Shown here: positions 1-42,461 of the stretch, piece by piece
Numbering within the stretch: the stretch's first letter is position 1
How the letters are laid out: every line of letters starts with the position of its first letter
DNA from: Rapana venosa
Taxonomy: Eukaryota; Mollusca; Gastropoda; Neogastropoda; Muricidae
Direction: 5' to 3'
DNA length: 64,000 nucleotides
NCBI GenBank assembly: GCA_028751875.1
Contig: CM054138.1
Coordinates: 41,928,709-41,992,708 of the forward strand
Program-made: the position numbers and the translations under genes
The notes under the pieces: generated by a model
Database searches by the model: none
The model's input: only the letters and a program-made list of their open reading frames with translations
Told to the model about the DNA's origin: nothing

Positions 1-744
1 TACTCTGTGGTATCATGCTTTTGCTTTGCTTTCTGCTTTTTTTTCGTTGCTGTTTCACTTTGAAAATTCAGGTGGATGACAACAACACCATGCTTACCCA
101 CAACCCTGGTGCATGGGTAATGCGGCGGACAGAGTGTTTCAGAAGGTGGTCATCGTGAAAACGGTATTGAACACACAACCTGGTGGAATTTTTCAGCTTG
201 GGCTGGCTCTTGTCCCCAGCAGAGCATGTGGAGGGTTGCAGAGGGAAGACTGGGACTGCACAGGCCAGTGCCATGCCTCTGACGCATGGACACTTGAGAA
301 TGTTGCTCTCTTTATCTGGGCGGCATTTCAGGTCTGTATATACACGCCAGGCCTGGGTGAAGCAGGGTGAGGATATGGTCAGAGGGAGTAGACTTGGTCA
401 GAGGGAGTAGACTGTCACCCATGTCTCAAACCACAGTGGCTGCTCCTACCCAGGCTGATTTAGTCCTGCCCATGTACTCTGTGGTCTTTCGGAATATGTG
501 GACTGCTTTTTTTTCCCCAACTATTGGGGGTTGTGTGTTTGTTTTAAGAAGGTATGTTGTTTTGTCTCTGTTCATAGAGGCTAAGGTGAATGGTATAGAA
601 AAAAAAGTCTGTGAAATGATAGGCAACCTAAACACAATGAAAGAAAGCACACAATATTGAAGTACACATTAAAACTTCCCCTCCCCCCAAATGTACACAC
701 AGATCACTTTTCCTCTTTTCAGAATGATCCTAGCCTTCTGGCCC

Positions 745-965
<221 letters not shown>

Positions 966-1408
966 AAAAAAGCAGATATATTCATATGCATGATATCAAT
1001 CCAGTGTCAAATTTCTGCAATGTGCTGCCAGATCTACAGTATTTGCTAAACTAAGTACTTTCTCTCTCTCTTCTTTCTTTTTCCAAGTCTTTCATAACTT
1101 TTCTTAATTACACTTATCTGTACAACCTGTATCCATGCTTCAGCAGTTTTCCCTCTGGTCTTTATCATACTATATTAGTCCTCTTTGACCAGCAGATTTC
1201 AGACATCCGTAAAGAATGACACTTTTGATTTTTTTTTTCTGGGTCAGTATGTCTGCATGTGCTTAGTGATCTTCCATTTTCTTCTTCAGTCAAGGAGTTG
1301 AAGCAGAAGTCAGTTTGGTCAAGTAAAGTCACAGCTTTTCACAACCCCTTCACCCCTGCCTACTGTACCAAAGCTTACCTTTGAAGTGATCCCGAAAAGT
1401 ATATAACA

Positions 1409-1691
1409 GGATAGATAAGTGGTCAGAGCACTTGCTCTCCTCAAGCTAAGGTTAAGCAGTGTTGAGTGTGGTTGTCTCACAGATACATGACCAGTCATGT
1501 GCCTTGGCTTCAGTACAGTCCCCCAGTTCACCCAGCTGTAAAAATGGGTACCTTCCCTCTTTAGGGCCAGGGAAGGTAAAGCAGTGAGGGAGAGGAGATG
1601 ACCGCTGCCCTCAATATGCTGGCTCCAAGAGAAGCTGATGCCTCTGATACCTCTCTCCGCAGCAGTCACAGAGGTTACAGGAACACCTTTT
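1409..1691 (+). mobile_element. SINE-A copy (tRNA-like start plus 5S-like module)
   Basis: Diverged copy of the family best seen at 24272-24560. Shared landmarks in order are a tRNA A-box-like agtggtcagagcac, the 5S-like taaggttaagcag, the CTTGGCTTCAGTACAGTCCC block, cacccagctgtaaa, the gggaaggtaaagcag block, ctcaatatgctggc, and an ending in acaggaacacctttt. An 11-base or so insertion disrupts the 5S-like part. Confidence 0.85.
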
Positions 1692-2080
1692 GACTTTACT
1701 CTTCCATACTGTCTTGTTCACCATCAAGTAGGAATGCTTTGGTTTTCTGGAAACATCTCAAAGATAACAAGGGGATTATCTTCTGTTGTCAAGAGTGTGT
1801 CTTAGTGGTGGGCTGCCTTGGAAGGTAACTCTGAAATGAAAAAGGGTGTTAATTAATACACACTGGAGCACACTGCACTTTTGCTTGAAACAAGACAACT
1901 TTTCACTCGGCACTGTGTGTCACTCACACTGACATCCTGGTACACTAGACTGTAAAGTCTGCCATGCTTACTGTTGTTAAAGGCCACCAGCGTGGTTGTC
2001 TCTGTGTGTCATCTGGCCTCTGAACACAGGTGACCTCACCTTTTTTTTTAACCTGTCCTGTGCTTTGTAGTGTCGTCAGT

Positions 2081-2081
<1 letters not shown>

Positions 2082-2112
<31 letters not shown>

Positions 2113-2255
2113 GTGTTTGGTGTGTGTGTGTGTGTTGGTGTGTGTGTTGTGTGTTTTGTGTGTGTGTGTGTTTGTATGTGTGCGTGTGTGTGTGTGTATG
2201 TGTGTTGGTGTGTGTGTCGTGTTGGTGTGTGTGTGTGTTGTGTGTGTCGTGTCCA
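2082..2255. repeat. (GT)n microsatellite
   Basis: Imperfect GT repeat with TTGGTG and TCGTG interruptions, about 170 bases. Confidence 0.95.
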
Positions 2256-2917
2256 ATCTTTATTTTATTTTTTTAAAGGGTTGGGGATTTTTTTTGTTCG
2301 ATTGCATGTGGTGTACATTATTTGGTGTCTGTAGAATGCATGCTTGTGTTCCAAATCTGCATGGTATGTAAACTATACAATCGTTGAAGGGAGAATCTGA
2401 TGACATATTTTGGGCTGATAAGTCATATTTTCATTTTTGGCCACTGTGGTTTGTTTCTTTAGTCTTTAACATGGTTTCATAATAATGTTTTTTATGAGAA
2501 AGGCAAAGCAAAAGAACTCTTTAAGACATCTCAATTGCTCACCTGATTAAAAAAAATCTAAAGGATTTTTTGGGGGAAGAAAACGATAATCAAGGAAAGG
2601 TGAAGAGGTATGACATTCTACATAACTATCATACATAGCAAATCTGAAGGGAATATTATTCCTGTGTTCACATCAGAGAAACTGATTGTGGAGGCAGACA
2701 ATTCCAAAATTAAAGTCATACCAGGAAGGTGATTGTTAGTGGTTGATGAATCCAAGACTGTTGATAGGGAGAAGAAATCTTTTGAGACATGATGCATGAG
2801 TATTCACCAGTCTTCAGCCCCATGTGTCCCCTGAACTGCTTATTTGGGAGGGACCTGATAGTTCTTTCACAACGTTGATGGCTGGGCCTATAGTCATCTA
2901 CTTGCAGTTTCACAGAA

Positions 2918-3085
2918 GGCAAATCCAATATAACTCAGTCAAGGGTCCAGGGCCCAGTGTTAGAATTAGCCCCTTCCTTTTACTAAGTACAAGTGTGGTC
3001 AGTTTCTGCTATAATTAGCACCATCTGGGATGGAATAGATAGCTGAAATTGGGGGAAACTGACAGCTGTGGTTTACCAGTTGTGG
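2918..3085 (+). repeat. Dispersed repeat family G, copy 1
   Basis: Matches 54083-54285 (same strand) and, inverted, 28330-28950. Shared blocks are cagtcaagggtccag, agaattag.ccc.t.cttttac, a tgtaattagcacc-like block, and gactgacagctgtg-like bases near the end. No coding potential or terminal structure was recognised, so the class is unknown. Confidence 0.7.
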
Positions 3086-3412
3086 CAGTGTGTGATGAAA
3101 GCAGGTATAATGGAATGTTTTACAAATTTGAGATTTTGCATTCATATCATACTAATGGAGTAACTGAAAAAGATAAACACCATAGTTTGAACGTAAGTAA
3201 ACAAAAAACCAAAAAAAAATGTTCAAGTGGTATTTCATATTTATCAACCCTGGTAGCATGCGCAAGTCGCTGCAAAGATATTGAAGACCTTGTCATAAGA
3301 AATATGGGTCTTCACATATTTCGATTTGTGGTTCTCATTTCTAGCTGTACTCTTGAAAGAAAAAAAAAAGTATGGAAACAAACTGTATAGTAGTCCCATG
3401 TTGTCAGTCTTT

Positions 3413-4000
3413 TGTTTTGTCTTGCCTTGCCTTGCCTTGCCTTGCCTTGCCTTGCTTTGCCTTGCCTTGCATTATAATGGGATGCTTTGTCTTGCTTTGC
3501 TTGTTGCTATGCCATGCTTTGCCAGTTTTCTTGCTTATTTTTCCTTGTCTTGCTTTTCATTTCTTTGCCTTTTCAGTCTTGCCTTCCTTGTTTTGCCTTT
3601 TCAGTCTTGCCATCCTTGTTTTGCCTTTGCTTGCCTTCCTTGTTTTGCCTTTTCAGTCTTGCCTTCCTTGTTTTGCCTTTTCAGTCTTGCCATCTTTGTT
3701 TTGCCGTTTCAGTCTTGCCTTGTTTTGCCTTTTCAGTCTTGCCTTCCTTGTTTTGCCTTTTCAGTCTTGCCATCTTTGTTTTGCCGTTTCAGTCTTGCCT
3801 TGTTTTGCCTTTTCAGTCTTGCCTTCCTTGTTTTGCCTTTTCAGTCTTGCCATCTTTGTTTTGCCGTTTCAGTCTTGCCTTGTTTGCCTTTTCAGTCTTG
3901 CCTTCCTTGTTTGCCTTTTCAGTCTTGCCATCTTTGTTTTGCCGTTTCAGTCTTGCCTTGTTTTGCCTTTTTACTCTTGCCTTCCTTGTCCTGCTTACTT
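3413..4000. repeat. TTGCC pentamer and 80-bp higher-order minisatellite
   Basis: It starts as (CTTGC)n around 3418-3470 and becomes a roughly 28-bp unit (cagtcttgccttccttgttt plus tgcctttt). The variant block ttgccgtttc recurs at 3701, 3781, 3861 and 3939, giving an 80-bp higher-order period. Three open frames run through it because it is T/C-rich and lacks stops; they are not genes. Confidence 0.93.
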
Positions 4001-4335
4001 TGCTTTACTCTCTGCGCCTTTTCTCTCCTTGCTGTCCTATTGCATTATCTTCCTGTCCTTTCCTTTTAGGTTTGTTTTGCTATCTTGTTTCACCATACGC
4101 TGTTGATTGATACCAACAAGATGAGTGCCATTGACAATACAGAGACCAAGGACACATACCAGCTGCATATCCCTTAAAAAACCCAACCCATCAACATCAA
4201 CACAACCCCCCACTTCAACAGCAAAAAGAGAACAAACACAAGCAGACACATTTACTAGAAGACCACAGGTGCACCATAGCACCCCTGGCTGTCTTTACAA
4301 TACAGGATTGCCATGAAGTCAGGTCTCTGGCACAA

Positions 4336-5200
4336 TAGTAATGTCATTGGACACTGACCATAAAGGCCTGACAAAACTACAGTGTCACTGACCATAGAGG
4401 CCTGACAGAACTATAGTGTCACTGACCATAGAGTCCTGACAGAACTATTGTGTCACTGACCATAAAGGCCTGACAATAGTGTCACTGACCATAAAGGCCT
4501 GACAAAACTATAGTGTCACTGACCATAAAGGCCTGACAAAACTATAGTGTCACTGACCATAAAGGCCTGACAAAACTATAGTGTCACTGACCATAGAGGC
4601 CTGACAAAACTGTAGTGTCACTGACCATAAAGGCCTGACAAAACAATAGTGTCACTGACCATAGAGGCCTGACAGAACTATAGTGTCACTGACCATAGTG
4701 GCCTGACAAAACAATAGTGTCACTGACCATAGAGCCCTGACAGAACAGTAGTGTCACTGACCATAGAGCCCTGACAAAACAGTAGTGTCACTGACCATAG
4801 AGCCCTGACAGAACAATAGTGTCACTGACCATAGAGGCCTGACAAAACTGTAGTGTCACTGACCATAGAGCCCTGACAGAACAATAGTGTCACTGACCAT
4901 AGAGGCCTGACAAAACAGTAGTGTCACTGACCATAGAGGCCTGACAGAATAGTAACATCACTGACCATAGAGGCCTGACAGAATAGTAACATCACTGACC
5001 ATAGGGCCCTGACAGAATAGTAACATCACTGACACACTGACCACAGGGCTCTGACAGAACATTAGTGGTACTGATCACACTGACAGTAAGGCCCTGACAG
5101 AACAATAGTGTCACTGGCACGCTGACCATAGCGCTATGACAAACCAGTATTGTCACTGATCACACTGACTGTAGGGCCCTGTCACAACAGTAGTGTCAAG
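4336..5200. repeat. 34-bp minisatellite
   Basis: Tandem units of about 34 bases with core gtgtcactgaccata and aggcctgacaaaac, more than 20 copies. They become irregular after about 5030 and end in a (TCAAG)n run at 5199-5218. Degenerate units reappear at 5627-5745, on the far side of a SINE-B fragment, directly before the TTLL5 acceptor at 5760. Confidence 0.95.
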
Positions 5201-5392
5201 TCAAGTCAAGTCAAGTCAGAGTACTTGAATCATCCCATGAAGGGCAGTGATACAAACACTGACAGGCACATACATTGATGAAAACGATTATACAAAAAAA
5301 AAAAGAAGAAATGATACGATTGATATGTGTTCACTAACCATCCCAACATCACTTCAAGGCACCAGCGTCACTGACCACACTGACCACACTTT

Positions 5393-5625
5393 ATTTAATT
5401 ATTCTTTTATATCGAGGATAATGGAATAAGCACTTATGTGCTTTTTTACATCCAGTCCCCGTGTGTGTGCGGTTGTGTAAATTTTGTCATCCGTTCCCAC
5501 CGGCACACAAGGCACACAATGGTTAAAAAAAGCGGAACAGGATTTAACGTGTGCGCAATATGTTCTGCATGCGTTCGCACATGGGGCCTCAGTTTATAGT
5601 CTCATCCGAAGGACTTTGACATTCA
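5393..5625 (-). mobile_element. SINE-B fragment, head truncated, tail type 1
   Basis: Minus-strand copy. It starts with the tail (tatcgaggataatggaataa, gcacttatgtgctt), then catccagtcccc, the body ccgttcccaccggcacac, acaggatttaacgtg, and tctcatccgaaggact. The tRNA head is missing. Minisatellite-like sequence on both sides suggests insertion into the array. Confidence 0.85.
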
Positions 5626-5760
5626 GTTCACTGACCATGGGACGCTGACAAAACAACAGCGTCACTGACTCTCTTACTACCTTAGGGCTCTGACAGGACA
5701 ATTAGTGTCACTGACTGCACACTGACCACACACTGACCGTGGCATGCTTGGTGTCTGCAG

Positions 5761-35461
<29,701 letters not shown>

Positions 35462-36867
35462 CATTTGTCAAAATTGGGTTGCAGGAAACTAAGGTGGTGA
35501 TTCCAGTACAGAAGACAGCACTGTGGACCACTGCACTGAAAACATGCAGCCAGCAAGTTGTTGTCACAGGTCAGGCACTTGTCACTGGTGTGGCAGTGTC
35601 ACTGTCACCATGTCAGTTAGCAGTAGGATTCACGGAGCTGTCGCGAGCAAAGCTGTGCAGACGGCACTTCTTGAACAGCTCTTGTTTTTGGCTGTGACCA
35701 GAAACTGCAATGATTTGTCAGGGAAGGTTGTACACTTCATTAGTCACCATGGTCTCACAAGCTGTGATTCTAGGCAAGGAAAGTGGGAAACTGTCGTTTG
35801 ATTGTAACACAAGCGTGTGCTCATTGACTGATTCTGCAGATTGCCAAGTAGCGAGTTTAACAGTTTATACAGATTTCTGTCATTCGAAGTCTCTAAGACC
35901 AACAGGATCAGGGATGGAGATAGCAGTTTGTCAAACTTTAGAAAGAAATGAACCATACTTTTTGTGGCATGTGTGACAGACGATATTGAATGATATTCAG
36001 CTGGACTGTATTCAGCTCCTGTGGCAGCCTTGTTCACAGTTGTACAACATAGATATATATGTATGTATGTATGTATGTATTCTTTGTGCATGAGACACTG
36101 ATTACATTTGTGAATAGCACATGATGTAGTTTGGGTTTTTGTGTGTTTTGTTTGTAAGCTCTGATCGTTTATCTGCATTTTAAAATTGCAGATTGTGAAA
36201 CCATCATTGTTTTAGTAAATTAACAAACTTGTACAATATGCAAGGTGTTCCATGGAGTCTGCTTATGTAGTGGACAAAGGTGGAATATAAGAAAGCTTAA
36301 AGCATAAGAGATTTTATTCCCAGCCGTCCATTCAAGTTTTCTGTGATAATATGAAAACCCCATTCCAGTATGTGATGATCATCTTTTAAACTGAATTTTG
36401 TTTTATTGGCTATATTGTACCTCAGAGTGGTGGATATGCGTGTAGTGGTTTTGTTTTTTGTCCATTTGCTTGTTTACTTTGCTAAACTCAGGTAAGCTCA
36501 TCATGGTGTCTGAGGACATCGTGATCCTAACAACAACGATCTGTGTGAGAGGTACAGTGCAGCTGGTTGAACATGTGCCTGTCAAAACTGTTGCTGTATC
36601 ATGTTTGTTTGGTCCTCTTTGTTTCGTTTTGTGACTAAAGTCAACAAAAGACTTTTTGGAATTTTGGTTTTGGATAGTTCATTATAAAGATTTACTAAAG
36701 TTTAGTCCCCAACAATTTTAGCTACCAAATGTGCATGAAATGAATTGAATTTTTCAGTTCTTGTTGATGAACTGTACAGCTGTGTTCTGTATACTTTGAA
36801 CTGGTCCTAGCCACATCGTGTTACATCTGCCAGATGTTTTAGCTCTGACCTAAGCTTGTGATATCAT

Positions 36868-37045
36868 TCACACTGAAAGTAATAATATGAAGTTAGAAGT
36901 CAGTCTCACTGATAATGGCAATTTGAAGTTGGAAGTCTTTTACACTGATAGTGATGATATGAAGTTGCTAGTCTTCATGCTCATAATGGCAATAACAAGT
37001 TTGAAGTCAGTCACACTGACAATGGTATTATAAAGATGGAAATGT
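36868..37045. repeat. Degenerate tandem repeat of about 42 bp
   Basis: Four worn units of the form cactgataatggcaatttga, agtt-gaagtc, spaced about 42 bases apart. Confidence 0.7.
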
Positions 37046-38144
37046 ATACAGCTGGTATAATTTCAGGAAGGGTCTGTCCTTCTCAGGTAGCATAGTTAAG
37101 TGTCCACACCACCACCACCACCAGCAACCTAGGATTCAGCATGTATCAGAACTCAGACCATGAAAGTCACATCAAAGCTGTACAGCTCTGACTTCTCTGT
37201 CCTGGTGTCTCACAAGTGCGTCTTTGGTCAAAAGTGTGACCCTCCACCACATGATAAGTCGCTTTGCACCGGTTTTCATTGTTAGTATGTTTCGAACTTG
37301 CAATAACCAAAAAAAACCTATTCAATAAAGGAATTTGAAAAACCCATAGATAGAGGCTGCAAAAGAAAGAAAATGAAGATTTGGGATTTCCAGTATTATT
37401 GTCAACATGTGTGTTGAAGTCCCTGGCTGTGTTATGTTCTTTGAGCTTTACACTGTCATTGTTGACATAGTGAAGGCTTCTGCTGTGTCTTGTGTCAGGC
37501 ACTCACTCCCACTCATTTGTTTTGATGCCATTCCTGTTTTCATTTGGTTTGCTGACCTTTATCCTTTTAACTCAAATCATTGCAGAGATGAAGGCCATCT
37601 TTATTTTTTGTTGAAAAGGCAGTGTAAAGGCTAAAAAAGGCAGTGTAAATGGTAAAGGGCAGTGTAGTAAAAAGTAGTGAAAAAGGATGTCACTGTGTCA
37701 AAATGCTAAGCCAAATTCCTCCTATTCTTTCCTTCATTGTAGAGCCCCTCCCTCCCTCCTTCCCCTCACGAAATAGCCAAAAGGTTATATGCAGTTTTAG
37801 TCAGCAATAACATAACTTCCTGGCTGTATGATGTCCAGTTCAGCTTGACCTTCCATCAAATGGAATTAGTGAATAGTTGACCACTGCATTTATACCACCA
37901 GCACTGGGTGTGCTTCAAGCAGTGGTCTGCATGTTGAAGCTATTTCAGTCTTTGGTCTGTTCCTTCATTGTTACGCTTATTGGATGTCAGTGGGCAAACA
38001 GAGCTGTGGTAGCTCCATGTTGAGAAAGAGGATGACTGGCATCTGTATTTGGCCTAAATGCTGTCTGTTCTTTTGTTGATTTGTAGTTGGGTTTTAGTGA
38101 TCGTTTTTGTCTTGTGCCATTTTGGGGACCAGATGTGAGAGGTA

Positions 38145-38167
38145 GGGGGGGGGGGGGGGGGGGGGGG
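38145..38167. repeat. poly-G run (23)
   Basis: An uninterrupted run of 23 G on the + strand. Confidence 0.95.
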
Positions 38168-38559
38168 CATCCCAATCGTGTTGTTGATTTGTGTGTAAGA
38201 AACATGATTTGTGCTTTTGCTGTGACCTCTTCTGTTTGGTGTGGTCAAATATGACATTCCTTTGGTCATCAATCTCTTCTGAGAGACATGTGGAATTGTT
38301 CCGACAAAATCAAAATTCAAATCTTTTTTGGCATTCCTAGAGATAGTTCTAGAATCTTCTAAATGCCATTTTTTCAGATTTGAATCTGTTTTCAGATGGC
38401 TTGATTTGACGTAGTCACTGAGGCATTGCACTGAATTTTTCAGGCAGTACGTCTTGGGCAAATTATAACCTGGTGGAGCCCTATCTTTTTTCAGGCCATG
38501 GAGTGCATGCTGCGTATGTTCATGTCATCCATGCAATCAACCATAGCCGGCCAACTCCT

Positions 38560-38784
38560 ACAACATGTGGGGATGGGTTTTTGATATGTGCACATGATGT
38601 TCTGTGCACCTTTACTAACAGGATCTCATTTTATAGTATCATCCTAAAGAAATGGAATCAATGCTATCGTCAACCCCAGGGGGAAAAATCTTCTCAAACA
38701 CCTCAGTGTACATTTGAACTGGCACCCTTCAATAATATCAGATAACAAGTTAGATGATCATTTAACCACTAGGCTGTCCCAACC
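38560..38784 (-). mobile_element. SINE-B piece with head
   Basis: ttatagtatcatcctaaaga, cccagggggaaaaatcttct and the reversed head catttaaccactaggctgtc match SINE-B. The 5' half of the body and the tail are degraded. Confidence 0.7.
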
Positions 38785-38997
38785 CTCTTTGTTGAAGAGA
38801 TGCTAGGCAAAGTGGGACTTTTGTTGTGCCATACATTTAAAAAATGGGGAGGTTTGAATGCTGACTAAGAAATGATGCATGATTACAGTTATAACTAGGT
38901 GATGATGGCTAGCGAGGCCATGACTTAGTTGTTCTAAGGTACCAAAAGATGTTATGCTTATGGGATAGTGGACCTGACACTGTGTGATTTCAACTCC

Positions 38998-39130
38998 ATG
39001 TGAAACAAATATTTAATAGCATTTTCGTTTATTTCGATATTTGTTTCAAAACAGGAGAGTAGAGAAAGAGACTTGGTAACATTTTTGTTTATTTTGACGT
39101 TATAAACAAGAGAGTAGAGAAAGAGTAATA
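38998..39130. repeat. Short duplicated block
   Basis: Two copies of a tttgtttatttt- block followed by agagtagagaaagag, about 57 bases apart. Confidence 0.8.
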
Positions 39131-40461
39131 GGAGTGAACCTTTTAAAACAAAGTACTTACTCTGTGACAGGATATAGGCCTGTCATATCTTTTTAAGTTC
39201 AGGCTTCAAAACAAATCGCTGTCAGTGTGTCCACACATCAATTAAAGATTTTGCTTGGCTTCAGTATGGAGAGTTTGTGGGATGGATTTTGAACATTGAA
39301 TACAAATATTCAACATTTTATTTTGTTATTGGTCACAGGACATATTTCCTGTAACAATTATTGTACCGAAAAGACTGCCAAGATAGTTGTAACCATGGCC
39401 AGATACAGGTGTTGAAACATCGGGTGAAAGAAGTACTTGGATATAAACCTGGAACCATCGTAGAATTGCCTGCGTGTGATGGTTAAGATCTTGTCATAGT
39501 CTGTATTGCAAAGTGTTACAAGTTTTGGTGACATGACTTCTCTGTTTGATTTGATATGCCTGTTTATTTGTGTGTTGGTTTGTTTGTTTTTTTATACAGA
39601 CTATTGCCTTTTTTGGCAGCATGTTGGGGTTTTTTGGTGGGTTGGGTTGGGTTTTTAAAAAATTGTTATGGCCACTGGTGGCTTTATTGATTCATTCCTC
39701 ACTTTTTTGTGTGGCCATGTTCTTTTTATATTCCTTTATACTGGTTGCTGCGTGTTATATTCTGGTAGCCAAACATTACTGCACTGAAGACCCTTTATAG
39801 TCTGATTCAGTAGCGTGAATCAGTAGCATGACTTGACTTGACTCGACTTGACTTGAATGACACCACAGTGGACAGTCAAAGCCATATTCTTAGTAACTGG
39901 CAGATCACAAATTCAACAGTCTCACCACTAGTCCCTGAATCTGGTACTACCAGCAACATTGTGGTCTGAGATTCTGTAAGTGATTACATGAATTAAAGGG
40001 TAATTGGTACAGTATGGTTTCTTTACTCTTTTGTACAGTGTATCTGTTTTAAAATGAACACTTTTTATATGATATCCATTTTTTTAACCCTTGTTTAATA
40101 GTTAGTGATTGTATATTGAATGCTGTAGTATTTCAATTATAGAATTTCACTGTGTATTGACTTTTATAGTTCAGTTTTGTTTGATTTATTTTAATTTTTT
40201 TTTTTTTACAATCAAAAATAGATGTGATTAATTGTATGTTTTTTCATGTTTTTCAAGGTTGATTCTCTTTTGTTTGTTTGTTACTGTATTGTTCCATGTT
40301 GAATGTTTATCTTAATCAAAATTGTAAGTTGCCAGTGTTAGAGCAATATTTGTTGTAATGATTTTGATTGTGTGTTTACTTTACGTATATATTTAATTTT
40401 TCCTTACAATTCCTGCTCTCTCTCTCTCTCTCTCACTCTCTCTCTCTCTCTATATATATAC

Positions 40462-40710
40462 AGCCAAGTTAAGCAGCGTCGAGCAAGGTTACCAACTGGA
40501 TGAGTGACCGTTTGCGCGTTTTGGCTTCAGTACAGTTCTCCCAGTTCACCCAGCTGTAAATGGATTCCTGCTTCTTTAGGGTCAGGGAAGGTAAAGCAGT
40601 AAGTGAGAGGAGGTGAACACCACCCTCAATATGCTGGCACCTAGAGAAGCTAAGGTTTCTGACACCTCGCTCCCCTACAGCCACATAGGTTATGGGACAC
40701 CTTTACCTTA
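40462..40710 (+). mobile_element. SINE-A copy, 5' truncated
   Basis: It starts at the 5S-like module (agccaagttaagcagcgtcg, gagcaaggttaccaa, tggatgagtgaccg) without the tRNA-like start. It continues with ttggcttcagtacagttctc, cacccagctgtaaatgg, tcaatatgctggcacctaga and gttatgggacacctttacct. A CT/TA run precedes it. Confidence 0.9.
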
Positions 40711-40988
40711 TATATAATTATGTATGAAAGATGTCTTGCTGTAAGATACCACAGAAGGTGAGTGAGGTTTCAGTTACCACCTGGACCTCAGAAGAGCACT
40801 CATCCAGGGGCTGAAACTCGAGACAGCTTGGGCCAAAGGCAGCTTGGTCGTTTGAAATATTTTATCTAATAGTAACTTTTTAATTCAAATCTTTGATTTA
40901 AAAAAATACATATATCTGTCTGATAATGTTGAAGAAGCTGTTATTCGTTACCTGCACTTGTTTTCCTCCACTATATTTTCTGTTTTAA

Positions 40989-41075
40989 TACACACACACA
41001 CACGCACGCACGCATGCACACACACACACACACACACACGCACACACACACACATATATACATATATATATATAT
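40989..41075. repeat. CA and TA microsatellite
   Basis: CA and CG-CA run followed by (TA)n. Confidence 0.93.
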
Positions 41076-41515
41076 TATATAATTATCAGTTCACCCATTT
41101 TCTTCACTCAAGATAAGACCTAAATTGGGAATAAGGTCTTATTTTGTCTGTAACTGACTTCATTATCTTCTCATGCTAATGAATAAGCTTTGAGACACAA
41201 TAAGCTTACCACACAAACCAGTTAGTATGCAGTACATTGATGAAAAATGTGAAGTGATAATTTATTAAATTCAAGTGACAACCTAAAGAAAACGACTCCT
41301 ATAAAGTGTGTGCCTGCAGACTGCCAGTGCTGTTCAGCAGGGCAGGCGCTAGTGTCATTTCACTTCAGAGTGTAACCAAGGATGACTTTTCTATAAAATG
41401 TGCGTTTTTGTGACTCAAGGGTGTGTGTGTGTGTGTGTGTGTGCATATGTGTGTGTGAAGTGTGCATGTTATAAGAGGCTCGACTTGTCTGGTCTGGGTG
41501 TTTTGTGTCCATATA

Positions 41516-41586
41516 TTATGTATATTATATATATATATATATTTATAATATTAATATATATATATTTATATATATATATATATAAA
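41516..41586. repeat. (TA)n palindromic tract
   Basis: Alternating TA with AATATT interruptions, self-complementary. Confidence 0.93.
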
Positions 41587-42137
41587 AGAGAAAGGAAGAC
41601 AGATAGAACATGAAAAACCATAAGTTTCTGTTTAGTGCAGAAGCTTCCAGCACACATTTCCATTTCTCTGTAGAACCATGCTCACATTGCCACAGGATAT
41701 TTTTGTTGATATGACCGTGCTTGTATCAGATAGAGTAAGAGAGAGGGACAGAGAAATGACTGGTACATTTTGAATAATTGCTTTTGTTTGTTTTAAAGTT
41801 TGTTTGCGTGTTTCTCACAGAAAAGGTATTTCAACCTTTGCTTGAATGAAATCACAGAACTTCCGTCGCTGAAAATCAAAACCGTTGCATGTGCACAATA
41901 GTGTAGCTAGCTATTCAATGTCTGCAAAAAAAGCAGGAAAAGAAGATGAGTCATTTGTTGTCACTGTTGTGCATGTGGATGGGTGTAGATACTTGTCTAA
42001 ATCTAGAGACCTGAAGTCATTGGTGATAATTATATAGCTGCTCTTACCCCGTGCTCGTGACTGTTGTGTCTTGTGCAGGCTGTGTTGGCAGAATGTTTAT
42101 GCTTCCATTCTCATTAAAGACATGTAATGTTTAATTC

Positions 42138-42143
42138 AATAAA
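42138..42143 (+). terminator. Candidate polyadenylation signal (TTLL5 3' end?)
   Basis: AATAAA preceded by ATTAAA-like bases at about 42114. It is followed within about 20-45 bases by GT- and T-rich sequence typical of a downstream element. It is the last good signal before the RRP36 promoter region. The link to TTLL5 is inferred. Confidence 0.4.
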
Positions 42144-42461
42144 CTGTGTCCTTTAAAGATATATGGTGTGTGTGTTTCTCTGTGTGTAGTAGATCTTCAG
42201 TTTAATGTCCTTCTTGTCTGTGTGTGCATGTGTGAGTGAGTGCGCATGTGTGTGTGTGTGCATGAACACTCATAAACATGTGTATGTGTTTTTGTCTCTC
42301 TGTGTATCTCTACAGAGCTTGCAGAATGAAAGTTGTAGTTGTAACAGCAGCAGTTGTAGTACTGCTAGTACTGTGTTTACAGGAGCTAGATGTGCATCAG
42401 AGGGACATGCTGATCGTTATTTTGCTCCAGGCTGCTACTTGAGTAAACCCTGCAAAATCAC

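Larger units (their letters stand above)
35462..42160 (+). other. Probable TTLL5 3' UTR or unassigned sequence
   Basis: No coding exon is supported. AATAAA at 37324-37329 and at 42138-42143 are candidate polyadenylation signals. The latter is followed by GT-rich sequence and is the more convincing. The stretch contains a GTAT run (36058-36080), a 42-bp degenerate array (36868-37045), a poly-G run (38145-38167), a SINE-B piece (38560-38784), a duplicated block (38998-39130), SINE-A (40462-40710), and CA and TA runs (40989-41075 and 41516-41586). Where the 3' UTR ends is unknown. Confidence 0.45.

Noticed and set aside
72..116. Possible 45-nt TTLL5 exon after a T-rich acceptor-like site
   Set aside because: The phase needed by the next exon (2) gives an unconvincing peptide; no similarity to TTLL5 is recognised.
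3326..4110. Three overlapping frames of 200-250 codons rich in Cys, Leu, Phe and Ser
   Set aside because: They translate the TTGCC-derived minisatellite in all three frames; repeats without stops, not a membrane protein gene.
4336..5200. CRISPR array
   Set aside because: Regular 34-bp period but contiguous units without unique spacers, in a clearly eukaryotic intron; it is a minisatellite.
35479..35801. Open frames of 72 and 92 codons after the TTLL5 stop
   Set aside because: No recognised family; they overlap in different frames and lie in the probable 3' UTR.
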